DNA of 64,000 bases, taken from the IMG/VR virus record IMGVR_UViG_3300042506_000430, positions 16,372 to 80,371 of that record, one strand, 5' to 3'. Origin of the DNA: a virus. The notes under the pieces are model-generated. The model was not told the origin of the DNA. It made no database searches and saw only the letters and a list, made by a program, of their open reading frames with translations. Position 1 is the stretch's first letter. Each line of letters starts with the position of its first letter. A program made the position numbers and the translations under genes. This document shows, one piece after another, positions 44,913 through 54,413 of the stretch.

Positions 44913-46586
44913 ATGAATAAATTAACATTAGTAACTGGACTCTGGGATATAAAAAGAGATTCATTGGGTGATGGTTGGAATCGCTCATATAATCATTATT
45001 TGGATAAATTAAAACAATTATTAAGTGTTGATAATAATTTAATTGTATTTGGTGATAATGAATTAAAGAAATTTGTTTTTCAACATAGAAGTGAGAATAA
45101 TACTTTTTTTATTGAAAGAAATTTGGATTGGTTTAAAAATAATAATTACTTTGATTTAATCCAAAAAATAAGAACAAACCCCCAATGGTATCAACAAGCT
45201 GGGTGGTTAGAAGAATCCACACAAGCAAAGTTAGAATATTATAATCCCCTAGTTATGTCCAAGATGTTCTTGTTGCATGATGCAAAGATTATGGATCCGT
45301 TTAATTCAGAATATGTGTTTTGGATTGATGCTGGATTAACAAATACAGTTCACCCTGGATATTTCACTCATGATAAGGTTTTGGATATGTTGCCAAAATA
45401 TATATCAAAATTTAGTTTTGTTTGTTTTCCATATGAAACAACAAGTGAAATACATGGTTTTGATTATAATAAGATGGTATCTATTGTTGGCAAACCAGTT
45501 AACAAAGTGGCAAGAGGTGGTTTCTTTGGTGGACCCAAAAACACAATAAGTGATATTAATTCAATATATTATGGCTTATTAATGGATACATTAGGTCAGG
45601 GTTATATGGGTACAGAGGAATCCTTATTTTCAATAATGACATATAAACATTCAGATTTAATAAATTATTTTGAGATTGATGGGAATGGTTTGTTTGGAAA
45701 GTTTTTTGAGGATTTAAAGAATGATGTATTGGAAATAAAATCAGAGAATAAAATGATAAATAGCACGCCTTTGGATACATCAAAAGTTGGCTTATATGTA
45801 ATAGGGTTTAATTCCCCCAACCAATTTGAAACATTGATTAAATCTATGTTAGATTATGATGCAAATTTTATTGATAAGACGCAGAAATATTTATTGGATA
45901 ATTCAACAGATTTATCAACAACCCCAAGATATATTGAGTTATGTGAGTTGTATGGATTTGAGCATATAAAGAAAGATAATCTTGGAATATGTGGTGGAAG
46001 GCAATTCATTGCGGAGCATTTTAATGATTCTGATTTGGATGTGATGATTTTCTCTGAGGATGATATGAACTTCTATAAGAAACCAGGTGAGGTATGCAGA
46101 AATGGATTTAATAGATATACCCCCAACTTATATAACAAGTGTTTGAATATTATTCAGAAGGAGAATTATAATTTCTTAAAGATTAATTTTAGTGAATTTT
46201 ATGGGGACAATTCAACACAATGGAGTTGGTATAATGTTCCGCAAAATGTTAGGGTTGAGAATTGGCCAGATAAACCAAATCTACCTATTCAAGGATTGGA
46301 TCCAAATGCACCAAGAACAAAGTTCAATAATATAAAATCAATGGAGGCTTTGCCTTATGCTGATGGTGAGATTTATTATTGCAACTGGACACATTTCATA
46401 ACAAAGGCTGGAAATAAAAAAATGTTTATTGATACAAAATTTGCCCATCCTTATGAAAATACATGGATGTCATTTATGTACCAAGAAACAGTTAAGAATG
46501 TTATTAAGCCTGGAATATTATTATTGACCCCTATTGAACATCATAGGTTTGACCATTATGCTGGTGAATTAAGAAGGGAGAATTAA
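44913..46586 (+). CDS. HtrL/YibB-like and GT2-like fusion glycosyltransferase
   Basis: This 557-residue protein has an N-terminal part (about 1-260) like the HtrL/WlaTC family (LTLVTGLWDIKRDSLGDGWN, VFWIDAGLTNTVHPGYF with a DxG metal-type site). The C-terminal GT-A domain (about 290-557) has GLYVIGFNSPNQFETLIKSM and a metal site in DVMIFSEDDMNFYKK. It follows the duplicated GT pair by 2 bases. It likely adds sugars to a cluster-specific glycan. Confidence 0.75.
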   Translation: MNKLTLVTGLWDIKRDSLGDGWNRSYNHYLDKLKQLLSVDNNLIVFGDNELKKFVFQHRSENNTFFIERNLDWFKNNNYFDLIQKIRTNPQWYQQAGWLEESTQAKLEYYNPLVMSKMFLLHDAKIMDPFNSEYVFWIDAGLTNTVHPGYFTHDKVLDMLPKYISKFSFVCFPYETTSEIHGFDYNKMVSIVGKPVNKVARGGFFGGPKNTISDINSIYYGLLMDTLGQGYMGTEESLFSIMTYKHSDLINYFEIDGNGLFGKFFEDLKNDVLEIKSENKMINSTPLDTSKVGLYVIGFNSPNQFETLIKSMLDYDANFIDKTQKYLLDNSTDLSTTPRYIELCELYGFEHIKKDNLGICGGRQFIAEHFNDSDLDVMIFSEDDMNFYKKPGEVCRNGFNRYTPNLYNKCLNIIQKENYNFLKINFSEFYGDNSTQWSWYNVPQNVRVENWPDKPNLPIQGLDPNAPRTKFNNIKSMEALPYADGEIYYCNWTHFITKAGNKKMFIDTKFAHPYENTWMSFMYQETVKNVIKPGILLLTPIEHHRFDHYAGELRREN

Positions 46587-46629
46587 TATTTAATTCAAAA
46601 TAAAATATATTATTATTATAATAAAAAAT

Positions 46630-47886
46630 ATGAAAATATTTGTTCAAATTGCAAGTTATCGTGACCCTGAATTAGTTAAAACCATTGAGGATATTCTGGA
46701 TAAGGCAAAGAAGCCAAAGAACCTTGTTTTTGCCATTGCAAGGCAATATGCTGATGAGGATGGATTTGATAATCTTGATAAATGGAGAAAAGATAAAAGA
46801 TTTAAAATATTGGATATTCCATATAATGAATCAAAGGGTGCTTGTTGGGCAAGAAATTTACTTCAGCAATTATATAATGATGAGGAATATACCCTTCAAC
46901 TTGATTCACATATGCGTTTTAATCAAGATTGGGATGACACATTAATAAAAATAATTAAGGGCTTGCAGAAAGATGGTTATAAGAAGCCTTTATTAACTTC
47001 CTATGCTTGTTCTTATGAACCAACAAATGACCCAGCAGGGAGGATACAAGACCCTTGGAGGATGGTTTTTGATAGGTTTGCTCCAGAAGGTAATGTCTTT
47101 TTTATGCCAGAAACAATTGATGAATGGAAAACATTAAAGAAACCAATACCAGCAAGATTTTATTCAGCACATTATGCTTTTACCCTTGGACAATTTGCCA
47201 AGGAGGTTCAGCATAATCCAGAATATTATTTTCATGGTGAGGAGATTTCAATTGCAGTTAGAGCTTATACTTGGGGATATGATTTATTCCATCCCCATAT
47301 TCCAATCATATATCATGAATATACAAGAAAGGGAAAGGTTAAACAATGGGATGATGATAAGGAATGGGTTAAACGTAATGATAGGGCACATTATCTAAAT
47401 AAAAGATTGTTTGGGGTTGATGGTGTTCAACAAGAGGGTCATGATGGATTATATGGTTTTGGTCCGGTTAGAACATTAAGAGATTATGAAAAATATGCTG
47501 GTATTCATTTTTCCAAACGTGCTGTTCAACAATGGACAATTGATAAGAAGAACCCCCCAGTTAAAGAGGAGTATAAGACAGAGGAAGAATGGGAAAATAG
47601 TTTTTCAATTATATTTCGGCATTGCATTGATGTCCAATATGATTCAGTTCCAGAAAAGGATTATGAATATTGGGTGGTTGCATTCCATGATGAGAATGAT
47701 AACACATTATATAGAAAAGATGCAGATATTAATGAGATAAATTCAATGATGAATGATTCAGATAAGTATTGCAAAATATGGAGAGATTTCCAAACAACAA
47801 AGCAGCCAGATTATTGGGTTGTTTGGCCTTATTCAAAATCAAAAGGCTGGTGTGACAGATTGACAGGTAAATTAAATATAATATAA
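46630..47886 (+). CDS. GlcNAc-transferase-like enzyme (PF11397 type), copy 2
   Basis: This 418-residue paralogue of 41058-42308 is collinear over its whole length (KIFVQIASYRDPELVKTIED, YTLQLDSHMRFNQDWDD, ISIAVRAYTWGYDLFHPH). Divergence is spread evenly, so the duplication is old. It is preceded by the AT-rich word TTATTATAATAA about 7 bases before the start. The acceptor is unknown. Confidence 0.86.
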   Translation: MKIFVQIASYRDPELVKTIEDILDKAKKPKNLVFAIARQYADEDGFDNLDKWRKDKRFKILDIPYNESKGACWARNLLQQLYNDEEYTLQLDSHMRFNQDWDDTLIKIIKGLQKDGYKKPLLTSYACSYEPTNDPAGRIQDPWRMVFDRFAPEGNVFFMPETIDEWKTLKKPIPARFYSAHYAFTLGQFAKEVQHNPEYYFHGEEISIAVRAYTWGYDLFHPHIPIIYHEYTRKGKVKQWDDDKEWVKRNDRAHYLNKRLFGVDGVQQEGHDGLYGFGPVRTLRDYEKYAGIHFSKRAVQQWTIDKKNPPVKEEYKTEEEWENSFSIIFRHCIDVQYDSVPEKDYEYWVVAFHDENDNTLYRKDADINEINSMMNDSDKYCKIWRDFQTTKQPDYWVVWPYSKSKGWCDRLTGKLNII

Positions 47887-47889
47887 TAT

Positions 47890-48501
47890 ATGAGAAACAT
47901 TAGAACAGATAAATTACAACATGGGTTTTTAGCAGTATATGACCCATTATTTATGAGTTTGGATTCAATTTCAAACGTGTTGGAAATTGGGGTTTATAAT
48001 GGTGGTAGTCTTAGATTATTACAGAGTTATTTTCCCAATACTAATATCTATGGTATGGATTTGGATACCCCAAAATATTTTAACCCCAATGATAAATTTA
48101 AAATTCTTATTGGCAATCAAGAAAATAGAGAGGAGTTAGAAGATGCTGTTGCTGTCATTGATAATGAATTAGATTTGATTATTGATGATGGGGGTCACAC
48201 TATGAAGCAACAACAAATATCTTTTGGGTGTTTATTTAAGCATTTAAAGAAAGGGGGAATTTATATAATAGAAGATTTACATACTTCTAGGTGGGGTATA
48301 AATTCAGACTACATAGATAAAAGTGATTTAATTACAACATTAGATTTACTTAATAATTTTAAAAACACTAGTAATATTATTTCAAATCATATGACTAACG
48401 AGGAAAAAGCTTACTTGGAGGACAATATCGAATCAATAGAAATTTGGTCAAAGAATATAGAACACAATATTAGTGTGACTTCAGTCATTAGAAAAAGGTA
48501 A
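47890..48501 (+). CDS. SAM methyltransferase, MycE/TylF-like
   Basis: This 203-residue class I methyltransferase has motif I NVLEIGVYNGGSLRLLQSYF, an acidic NIYGMDLDTPKYF, DLIIDDGGHTMKQQQISFGC with the metal-site Asp pair, and LKKGGIYIIEDLHTSRWG. The motifs match metal-dependent sugar O-methyltransferases of macrolide pathways (MycE) and related glycan enzymes. It is 4 bases downstream of the GlcNAc-transferase gene. Confidence 0.82.
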   Translation: MRNIRTDKLQHGFLAVYDPLFMSLDSISNVLEIGVYNGGSLRLLQSYFPNTNIYGMDLDTPKYFNPNDKFKILIGNQENREELEDAVAVIDNELDLIIDDGGHTMKQQQISFGCLFKHLKKGGIYIIEDLHTSRWGINSDYIDKSDLITTLDLLNNFKNTSNIISNHMTNEEKAYLEDNIESIEIWSKNIEHNISVTSVIRKR

Positions 48502-48532
48502 CATTAATATTTATACCTAAATAATTAATTTA

Positions 48533-49243
48533 ATGATTATTAAAAAACAAATATCAAGGATAAAAGAAATTATTGAATCTTTTACTAAAAACTCATATGA
48601 TTTACCAGAAAAACCAGATGAAGTGTTATTCAATGATTTTTGGCTTTCCCAATTGGATGTAGAAGGTGATTATGTAAAGTTGTATCATTTTGGTGAGCCA
48701 GATTTGGAATACCTAGATCCATCTCATTTTGGTAAAAATTCATATACAAGTTCAGAGAAATGGTGGGGAAAAAATAGGTTATTTTTTTACACAAATTTAA
48801 AACAAAAAGAAAGGATTGTTTCAGGTACACTATATACTGCAACTATAGATTTAAAAGATTTGTATCCATTCAATGCTGACCCCCTAAACTTATATGACAT
48901 TGCTGTTGAAATGTATTCTAATGAAAATATTCCATACCAAAGGCAAGTATTATATATGTCAAATATGCTAATAGATATGGGGTATAAGGGAATGATATAT
49001 AAATGGCACGATGAAAGTTTGTTGGCAGTAATATGGGAAAAGGTAAAAAACATAAAATCAGAGCAAGAGAAGAAAGAATATAAGTTACCAACAAGCGATA
49101 TGGTTGGTTATCCAATAGAAAATGGATTAAGCACCAATCCAAGATTATCACATGAGGAAAAAATAGAGGGAGTAGTTAAGAAAATGATTCACAGTAACTA
49201 CCCCCCAGATTTTATTCAAAATTACATTGACAGTTTTAAGTGA
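48533..49243 (+). CDS. Possible ADP-ribosyltransferase-like phage protein
   Basis: This 236-residue protein has a start of a polyvalent-protein ART type: YVKLYHFGEPDLEYLDPSHF, then SEKWWGKNRLFFYTNLKQKE, then SGTLYTATIDLKDLYPFNAD. The YH-x(n)-LDPSxFG pattern and later Tyr-rich strands are like small ADP-ribosyltransferase domains. The expected Glu is not certain. The C-terminal part is helical. It overlaps metK tail to tail by 22 bases. A non-enzymatic phage protein is the alternative. Confidence 0.45.
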   Translation: MIIKKQISRIKEIIESFTKNSYDLPEKPDEVLFNDFWLSQLDVEGDYVKLYHFGEPDLEYLDPSHFGKNSYTSSEKWWGKNRLFFYTNLKQKERIVSGTLYTATIDLKDLYPFNADPLNLYDIAVEMYSNENIPYQRQVLYMSNMLIDMGYKGMIYKWHDESLLAVIWEKVKNIKSEQEKKEYKLPTSDMVGYPIENGLSTNPRLSHEEKIEGVVKKMIHSNYPPDFIQNYIDSFK

Positions 49244-50358
49244 TATTTTAATTTATCTGCCATATCAAGTTTTTCCCAAGGCATAGTATCATTACCAAAA
49301 TGACCTTTTGCTGAATTGTAATAGATTGGGGTTTTTAAATTAAAATGTTTTATAACATCAGATGGGGTTGTTGGGAATATGTTTTTAACCACATTAATTA
49401 ACAAATCATCATTAAATTTACCATATGTATTTATGCTTAGTGAGGCTGGTGTTGAAACACCAATCATATAAGCAATTTCAACACTACACTTATCAGCAAC
49501 ACCACTTGCAACAATATTCTTTGCAATATACCTTGCCAAATATGCGCCAGTTCTATCCACTTTGCTTGGGTCTTTACCACTAAAAGCACCACCCCCAACT
49601 GGACAATATGGTCCGTATTGGTCAACCACAATCTTTCTTCCTGTTACACCGCAATCAGCAACTGGTCCACCTACATTCCAAGAACCAGCAGGGTTAATGA
49701 CAATTGAGGTGTTATCATCAATCAAGGCAAAAATATCAGCATCCAAATTCATTTCATTATACCGAATCCCTTTCATAATAATTTGCCTTACATTAGATAG
49801 GGTTAAATCTTCGCTATGCATTGTTGATACCAATATGGTATGAATTCTTTTGCTATTGTCATCATACTCAATTGTTGTTTGTGTTTTAATATCAGGACCG
49901 AATCCTATATTATTATATACATAATCAACCAACTTCTTTGATACATACATACCAATTGGCATATAGGTTTTTGTTTCGTTTGTTGCATAGCCAGTCATAA
50001 AACCTTGGTCACCAGCACCCAAAGAATCTTCGCTATATTTTAAAACAGCACTATTTATTTCTCTACTTTGCTGTCCAATCAAATTTATGATTGTAATATT
50101 TTTGTAATAAAACCCATGACCTGGGTTAGTGTAACCAATTTCTTTTATGGTATTTTTAATAACCTCTTCATAATTGATTCTATGTGTGCTGGATATTTCA
50201 CCCCCTAACACAACACAATTGTCTTTAACAAGAGTTTCAACAGCAACCTTTGCGTCTGGGTCAAGAGTAAGGTAAGCATCAAGTATTGCGTCTGAAATTT
50301 GGTCAGCAACCTTATCTGGATGCCCAATGGAAACGCTTTCAGCGGTAATTAATTTCAT
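49222..50358 (-). CDS. metK: S-adenosylmethionine synthetase
   Basis: The protein makes SAM from ATP and methionine. It carries AESVSIGHPDKVADQISDAI, the GAGDQGFMTGYA loop and the phosphate-binding GGGAFSGKDPSKVDRTGAYL. The 378-residue length from MKLITAESVS fits MetK; an upstream start at 50388 adds ten residues unlike the family. A Bacteroidota-type -7 box (50393-50400) and a terminator lie upstream. It could feed the FkbM and MycE-like enzymes. It looks acquired from a bacterium, like the two genes beside it. Confidence 0.95.
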   Translation of the reverse strand: MKLITAESVSIGHPDKVADQISDAILDAYLTLDPDAKVAVETLVKDNCVVLGGEISSTHRINYEEVIKNTIKEIGYTNPGHGFYYKNITIINLIGQQSREINSAVLKYSEDSLGAGDQGFMTGYATNETKTYMPIGMYVSKKLVDYVYNNIGFGPDIKTQTTIEYDDNSKRIHTILVSTMHSEDLTLSNVRQIIMKGIRYNEMNLDADIFALIDDNTSIVINPAGSWNVGGPVADCGVTGRKIVVDQYGPYCPVGGGAFSGKDPSKVDRTGAYLARYIAKNIVASGVADKCSVEIAYMIGVSTPASLSINTYGKFNDDLLINVVKNIFPTTPSDVIKHFNLKTPIYYNSAKGHFGNDTMPWEKLDMADKLKYHLKLSM

Positions 50359-50392
50359 ATTTATATATTTTAGAGTTAAACAATTCACTTTG

Positions 50393-50400
50393 CAAATATA
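50393..50400 (-). promoter_or_regulatory. Bacteroidota-type -7 box before metK
   Basis: The minus strand reads TATATTTG, an exact match to the TAnnTTTG element of Bacteroidota housekeeping promoters, about 35 bases before the metK start. A good -33 TTTG is not seen, so the call is tentative. Confidence 0.4.
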
Positions 50401-50406
50401 ATAAGA

Positions 50407-50430
50407 AAAGGGGTCGATTTCAACCCCTTT
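50407..50430 (-). terminator. Terminator after DoxX-like gene
   Basis: An 8-bp stem (AAAGGGGT/ACCCCTTT) with an 8-base loop. On the minus strand it is followed by TTTTCTTAT. It would isolate the DoxX-like gene from metK. Confidence 0.7.
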
Positions 50431-50458
50431 CTCCTAATTCTTAAATTTTTTTATAAGT

Positions 50459-50491
50459 TGCCAAATCTCTATTTATTTTCTTGATTTGGCA
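50459..50491 (-). other. Hairpin downstream of DoxX-like gene
   Basis: A 9-bp inverted repeat (TGCCAAATC/GATTTGGCA) with a 15-base loop lies just after the DoxX-like gene stop. It has no strong T run, so it is either a weak terminator or an RNA-stabilising hairpin. Confidence 0.45.
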
Positions 50492-50495
50492 GGAT

Positions 50496-50885
50496 TTAAA
50501 TCTTTGATTGTATCTTTAATAATTCTTTAACTGCATCTTTTTGACTATAACATACTGCACCAAAAATTACTGCAATAATAATAATAATTGGATTTAGTGC
50601 ATCACTTGTTGTTATATGGAATAATATAATATTTAAAATAATAGGTATAATTGCCAGAAAACCAAGAAATCTTGTTCTTTTATATAATAAAAGTAAGCTA
50701 CTAAAAATTTCCACAATACCAACTAATGAACCAAGATAGGAATTAAACATTCCCACCATAAGAAGTTGTGCCCCCATATCTGTTGGTGGTGGAGGGGTCA
50801 TAAAGTGTAAAAATTTATTAGCACCAAATACAATAAAAAGAAATGCTAACATAGCAATTGAAGACTTTAATAAATTCTCTTTCAT
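50496..50885 (-). CDS. DoxX-like membrane protein
   Basis: This 129-residue protein has four predicted membrane segments (AMLAFLFIVFGANKFLHFM, SLVGIVEIFSSLLLLY, FLAIIPIILNIILFHI, IIIIIAVIFGAVC). It resembles DoxX-family small membrane proteins of Bacteroidota. Members are linked to redox and membrane stress, but function is not settled. Terminators flank it on both sides, so it is its own short unit in a host-like cargo group. Confidence 0.8.
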   Translation of the reverse strand: MKENLLKSSIAMLAFLFIVFGANKFLHFMTPPPPTDMGAQLLMVGMFNSYLGSLVGIVEIFSSLLLLYKRTRFLGFLAIIPIILNIILFHITTSDALNPIIIIIAVIFGAVCYSQKDAVKELLKIQSKI

Positions 50886-50904
50886 TTTAATTTTTTTTAA
50901 ATTA

Positions 50905-50931
50905 GATTGGGGGCATTATCTACCCCCAATC
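50905..50931 (-). terminator. Terminator after TonB receptor gene
   Basis: A 9-bp stem (GATTGGGGG/CCCCCAATC) with the loop CATTATCTA, 10 bases after the receptor stop. The T run on the minus side is weak, so termination may be partial and allow some read-through to the DoxX-like gene. Confidence 0.6.
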
Positions 50932-50940
50932 ATTATTTGT

Positions 50941-53900
50941 TTAGTTAAAGATGTATCTCAATCCCAATTGCGCTTGCCAAGCATTACCTACACTAATTGT
51001 TTTAACAAAAGTTTTGTCTAATAGTTGTGTTGAACCATCAACAACTCTTGTTGCCATTCTGTATGTTGGAACACCATCAGCAGAAACAGATGCTACTGTT
51101 AATGGACTTGCTGTACCGAAACTACCAGATGTTGTAGAATATCCAACACCCCAAGCATTATTCAATATATTTCCAAAGTTAAGAATATCTGCTCTAAATT
51201 GCAAGGTATTTCTTTTTCCTTTTACATTAACATATACTTCTTGAACCGCAGATAAATCAACTCTTGTTAACCAAGGGAAGTATCCACCATTTCTTTCAGC
51301 GTATGTTCCTTTGCGTGATGATAAATATTCATCATTTGAAATTAGATTGTTTAACGCCTCTTGTTGTTGTGCTGGGGTGAAAGTCTTTCCACCAGCAGTA
51401 AGTGTTGCAAAAGTGATTTCTGTTGCATTATTTGGCACATAAATGAGGTCGTTAATTTGTCCATCACCATTTAAGTCATTTCCATAAATGTAACTGATTT
51501 TACTACCACTTGCAGATGTTGCACCTAATGTTAATTCAGTTGAACCTCCAAATTTACCGCCATAGTTAATTCTATAATTAACATATCCAATAAATCTATG
51601 ACGTAAATCATTATCTGTGAATGATGGGGCTAAGAAATTTTGGCCACCAACACCAGGTGCATTTGCCTGAACTGTACTACCTACTGATTGTAGATCTGTT
51701 GACCTTGCGTTTGTATAGCCAACCATACCACCTAAACCATTAACCGCTGGTTTCTCAATCTTTGTAGTAAGAGCATAAGAATAACCCCTATCTGTATTTG
51801 TTAATAAGAAAGCATTTGAAATTGTTGGATTTAAGAATCTTGCTATTGCAACTGTATTTGCAGCACCAGAACCTGAACTTGTAACACCTGATGCTGGATA
51901 ACGTGGTCTTCCATCTGACAAGAATCTATCAGCACTTTTTAAATTTGCGTCAATATAACGTAGTCCAGATAATGTTTTACCATAAATACCTTCAACTGTT
52001 CCGATTAATCCAAATGGTAATTTTTGGTCAACTGCAATATTTGATTTCCAAACTGATGGGTATTTTAAATCCTCACTTGATGCGTTAATAACATAAGGTG
52101 GTAATTTTGTAATATCAGTTGTTGTTGGTGCAAATCTGCTTGGGTCAGTTGTGAATGGGTATGCAGTTGTATTTGTTACGTTAATAACCGCTGTATTAAC
52201 ACCATTATTACCCAGTTGATTAGATACCAAAACTTGTGGAACTCTTGAAACAAAGATACCCGTTCCACCCCTAACTTGGGTTGTTTGGTCACCATTAACA
52301 TCATAATTAAATCCAATTCTTGGGGATAACAATAATGTTGGTTTTGGGAATGCACTTGTGTTAATTTTTGTTGGTTGACCATTTTTATCTCTGAATGTTA
52401 AACCACCAACAACTGGATTATAAAAATCTTCCGCAGTTGAATTGTCATACATAACAACATCCCCACGCAAACCAACTGTTAATTTGACTAAATCAGTTAA
52501 TTCATACTCATCTTGTGCATAAGCACTAAATGTGGAAACTTTTAAAGATTGTAATGGTTCAATACCCCCAGGTAATAATGAGTATCTTAGATTGTAACGG
52601 TTTAGAGTTACTGGTGATACTGGATTACTTGGGTTGTTTTTAAATTCTAATGCTGCTTTTTTGAAATCATCAATAGAATTATAAACATAAACACCATTTG
52701 ATGCTGGGAAGAAAACGTTATTTGATTGGAAATATTCATAAGCCAAACCAAATGTGAAGTAATGCTTACCAGATGACAAATTAAAATTGTTTGTTAAATT
52801 TAAAGTACTGTAATTAAGTTTGTTGTTTGGTGTGAAGGGGTCAAAGCCAACAGTTGTATAGGTTGTACCATCTTTAAGAATATCTATTGTTGGAAATAAA
52901 TCTGTACGATATCTTCTATCTTCAATTTGTTTATTGAATGTAGCAATAAAGTTGTTTGACTTCTTTGAAGAAAGAATTGAGTTTAATTCAAATGCAACAG
53001 AACGAGTATTATCTTGGATGATATATCCAGTGTTTTCCCCAGAGATAGCAAATGCTGAATTTTGACGATTACCATTACCAGCTGTATTGCTACTGTTTGA
53101 ACTACTAATAACTTGTTCTGATTCTGAATTATGATGAGAATAACGAAGAGATGCTTTGTGCTTTCTACTAATGTTATAATCTAAACGAACAAGTCCTTTT
53201 GTACTTTTAACATCATTATTAAAGTTATCAAGTGAACCAAGGTCATAATTAAAGTTTGTTTTCATAAATGAGGACAAATCTTTTAAATCACTTTCTGTTA
53301 CACGAGATACGTTACCAGTAGCACCTGGCTTGTTTGTTTGCCAACTTAATGCTGGATTTGTTCCAGTAAATTGTTCAGCATTAACAAAAATAAATAATTT
53401 GTTTTTGATGATTGGTGCACCAATTCTAAAACCAGTTGTTTTTTCATCTAGGAAGATTGGTGGTAGTTTGATACCATTTACAGTTTTACCTACTAAATCA
53501 CTTGACCTAAATAATCTGTAAAATGAACCAGAAATATCATTTGTACCAGAACGAGTTACTGCATTAACACCTGCACCAACAAAGCCAGATTGTCTAACAT
53601 CAAAGGGGGCAATATTTAATTGTACCTCTTCAACAGCATCAAGAGAAATTGCGGTTGTTCCTGTTCTACCACCAGCAGCAGCAGATGACCCAAGACCAAA
53701 TCCATTATTAAATACTGAACCATCAATTGTGAAATTGTTAAAACGGCTGTCTTGCCCACCAAATGAACGACCATTACCATAAGCATTATACTTTGTAATG
53801 TCATCAATTGTTCTACCAATTGTTGGTAAACTATTAATTGTACTTGAACTAAATTGAGTTGATGCCCCAGTTCTTTGACTAGAAAAAATGGCATTTTTGT

Positions 53901-54285
53901 TTGCCGTAATTGTTACCCCTTGCAAATCATAAGATGATTCAACTAAGGAAAAATTCAATGTTTTGGTTGTTCCCAAATTTAATATAACATTGGATTGGGT
54001 TTTTGTGGCATATCCAACATAACTAACTGTTATGTTATAAGGGCCACCAACACGCATCCCTGGAATTCTATATGTACCATCAATATCAGTTGATGTACCA
54101 TAACTTGTTCCAGATGGTAAGTGAACAGCCTCAATGGTTGCACCAACCAAAACCTCACCTTTTGGGTCACTTGTTGGTACTGAAGGTGTTGTTACCACAC
54201 CAGTTATTGCTGAAGTTGTTACTTGAGCATAACTCATACTAAACGTCATAAATGTTAATAATAACGTTTTAAAAATGTTTTTCAT
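50941..54285 (-). CDS. TonB-dependent outer-membrane receptor, Oar-like
   Basis: This complete 1114-residue protein has a signal peptide ([20 protein letters not shown]). A carboxypeptidase-regulatory-like beta domain follows (about 25-118; [20 protein letters not shown]). The plug domain (about 120-255; [20 protein letters not shown] and [17 protein letters not shown]) is of the Oar type. A long 22-strand barrel ends in LRYIFN. It would import ligands across the outer membrane using TonB. A full-length outer-membrane receptor in a phage genome is very unusual. It has its own host-like promoter and terminator. Base composition appears richer in G and C than nearby phage genes. Confidence 0.93.
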   Translation of the reverse strand: MKNIFKTLLLTFMTFSMSYAQVTTSAITGVVTTPSVPTSDPKGEVLVGATIEAVHLPSGTSYGTSTDIDGTYRIPGMRVGGPYNITVSYVGYATKTQSNVILNLGTTKTLNFSLVESSYDLQGVTITANKNAIFSSQRTGASTQFSSSTINSLPTIGRTIDDITKYNAYGNGRSFGGQDSRFNNFTIDGSVFNNGFGLGSSAAAGGRTGTTAISLDAVEEVQLNIAPFDVRQSGFVGAGVNAVTRSGTNDISGSFYRLFRSSDLVGKTVNGIKLPPIFLDEKTTGFRIGAPIIKNKLFIFVNAEQFTGTNPALSWQTNKPGATGNVSRVTESDLKDLSSFMKTNFNYDLGSLDNFNNDVKSTKGLVRLDYNISRKHKASLRYSHHNSESEQVISSSNSSNTAGNGNRQNSAFAISGENTGYIIQDNTRSVAFELNSILSSKKSNNFIATFNKQIEDRRYRTDLFPTIDILKDGTTYTTVGFDPFTPNNKLNYSTLNLTNNFNLSSGKHYFTFGLAYEYFQSNNVFFPASNGVYVYNSIDDFKKAALEFKNNPSNPVSPVTLNRYNLRYSLLPGGIEPLQSLKVSTFSAYAQDEYELTDLVKLTVGLRGDVVMYDNSTAEDFYNPVVGGLTFRDKNGQPTKINTSAFPKPTLLLSPRIGFNYDVNGDQTTQVRGGTGIFVSRVPQVLVSNQLGNNGVNTAVINVTNTTAYPFTTDPSRFAPTTTDITKLPPYVINASSEDLKYPSVWKSNIAVDQKLPFGLIGTVEGIYGKTLSGLRYIDANLKSADRFLSDGRPRYPASGVTSSGSGAANTVAIARFLNPTISNAFLLTNTDRGYSYALTTKIEKPAVNGLGGMVGYTNARSTDLQSVGSTVQANAPGVGGQNFLAPSFTDNDLRHRFIGYVNYRINYGGKFGGSTELTLGATSASGSKISYIYGNDLNGDGQINDLIYVPNNATEITFATLTAGGKTFTPAQQQEALNNLISNDEYLSSRKGTYAERNGGYFPWLTRVDLSAVQEVYVNVKGKRNTLQFRADILNFGNILNNAWGVGYSTTSGSFGTASPLTVASVSADGVPTYRMATRVVDGSTQLLDKTFVKTISVGNAWQAQLGLRYIFN

Positions 54286-54315
54286 AGTAAAATTGTTTTG
54301 TTTAAAAATTTTAAT

Positions 54316-54327
54316 TTATTATAAATA
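54316..54327 (+). promoter_or_regulatory. T4-late-like word upstream of polymerase unit
   Basis: TTATTATAAATA on the plus strand, 86 bases before the start at 54414. A second TATAAATA at 54402-54409 is too close to that start for a normal promoter. The first could drive 54414-57499; it is a candidate only. Confidence 0.3.
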
Positions 54328-54335
54328 AGACTTTA

Positions 54336-54370
54336 CAAGTATAGCCAAACAAAATATTTTAGGCAAGTTT
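54336..54370 (-). promoter_or_regulatory. Bacteroidota-type promoter of TonB receptor gene
   Basis: On the minus strand, CTTG (54364-54367) and TATACTTG (54336-54343) are 20 bases apart. This fits the Bacteroidota consensus TTTG-N19-21-TAnnTTTG with one change in each box. It would give a leader of about 45 bases. Confidence 0.5.
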
Positions 54371-54413
54371 TTTTTGAATTTATATTTTTCATATATTTAT
54401 TTATAAATATAAT

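Noticed and set aside
50941-54285. Taking the whole window as a bacterial chromosome because of the TonB receptor and SAM synthetase
   Set aside because: Phage polymerase, sigma, baseplate and LRR operons lie on both sides without a break visible in the sequence, so a phage with host-like cargo is the simpler reading. An assembly chimera cannot be excluded without reads.
54402-54409. TATAAATA as the promoter of 54414-54788
   Set aside because: It ends only 4 bases before the start, so transcription would begin at or after the ATG. The copy at 54316-54327 is better placed.
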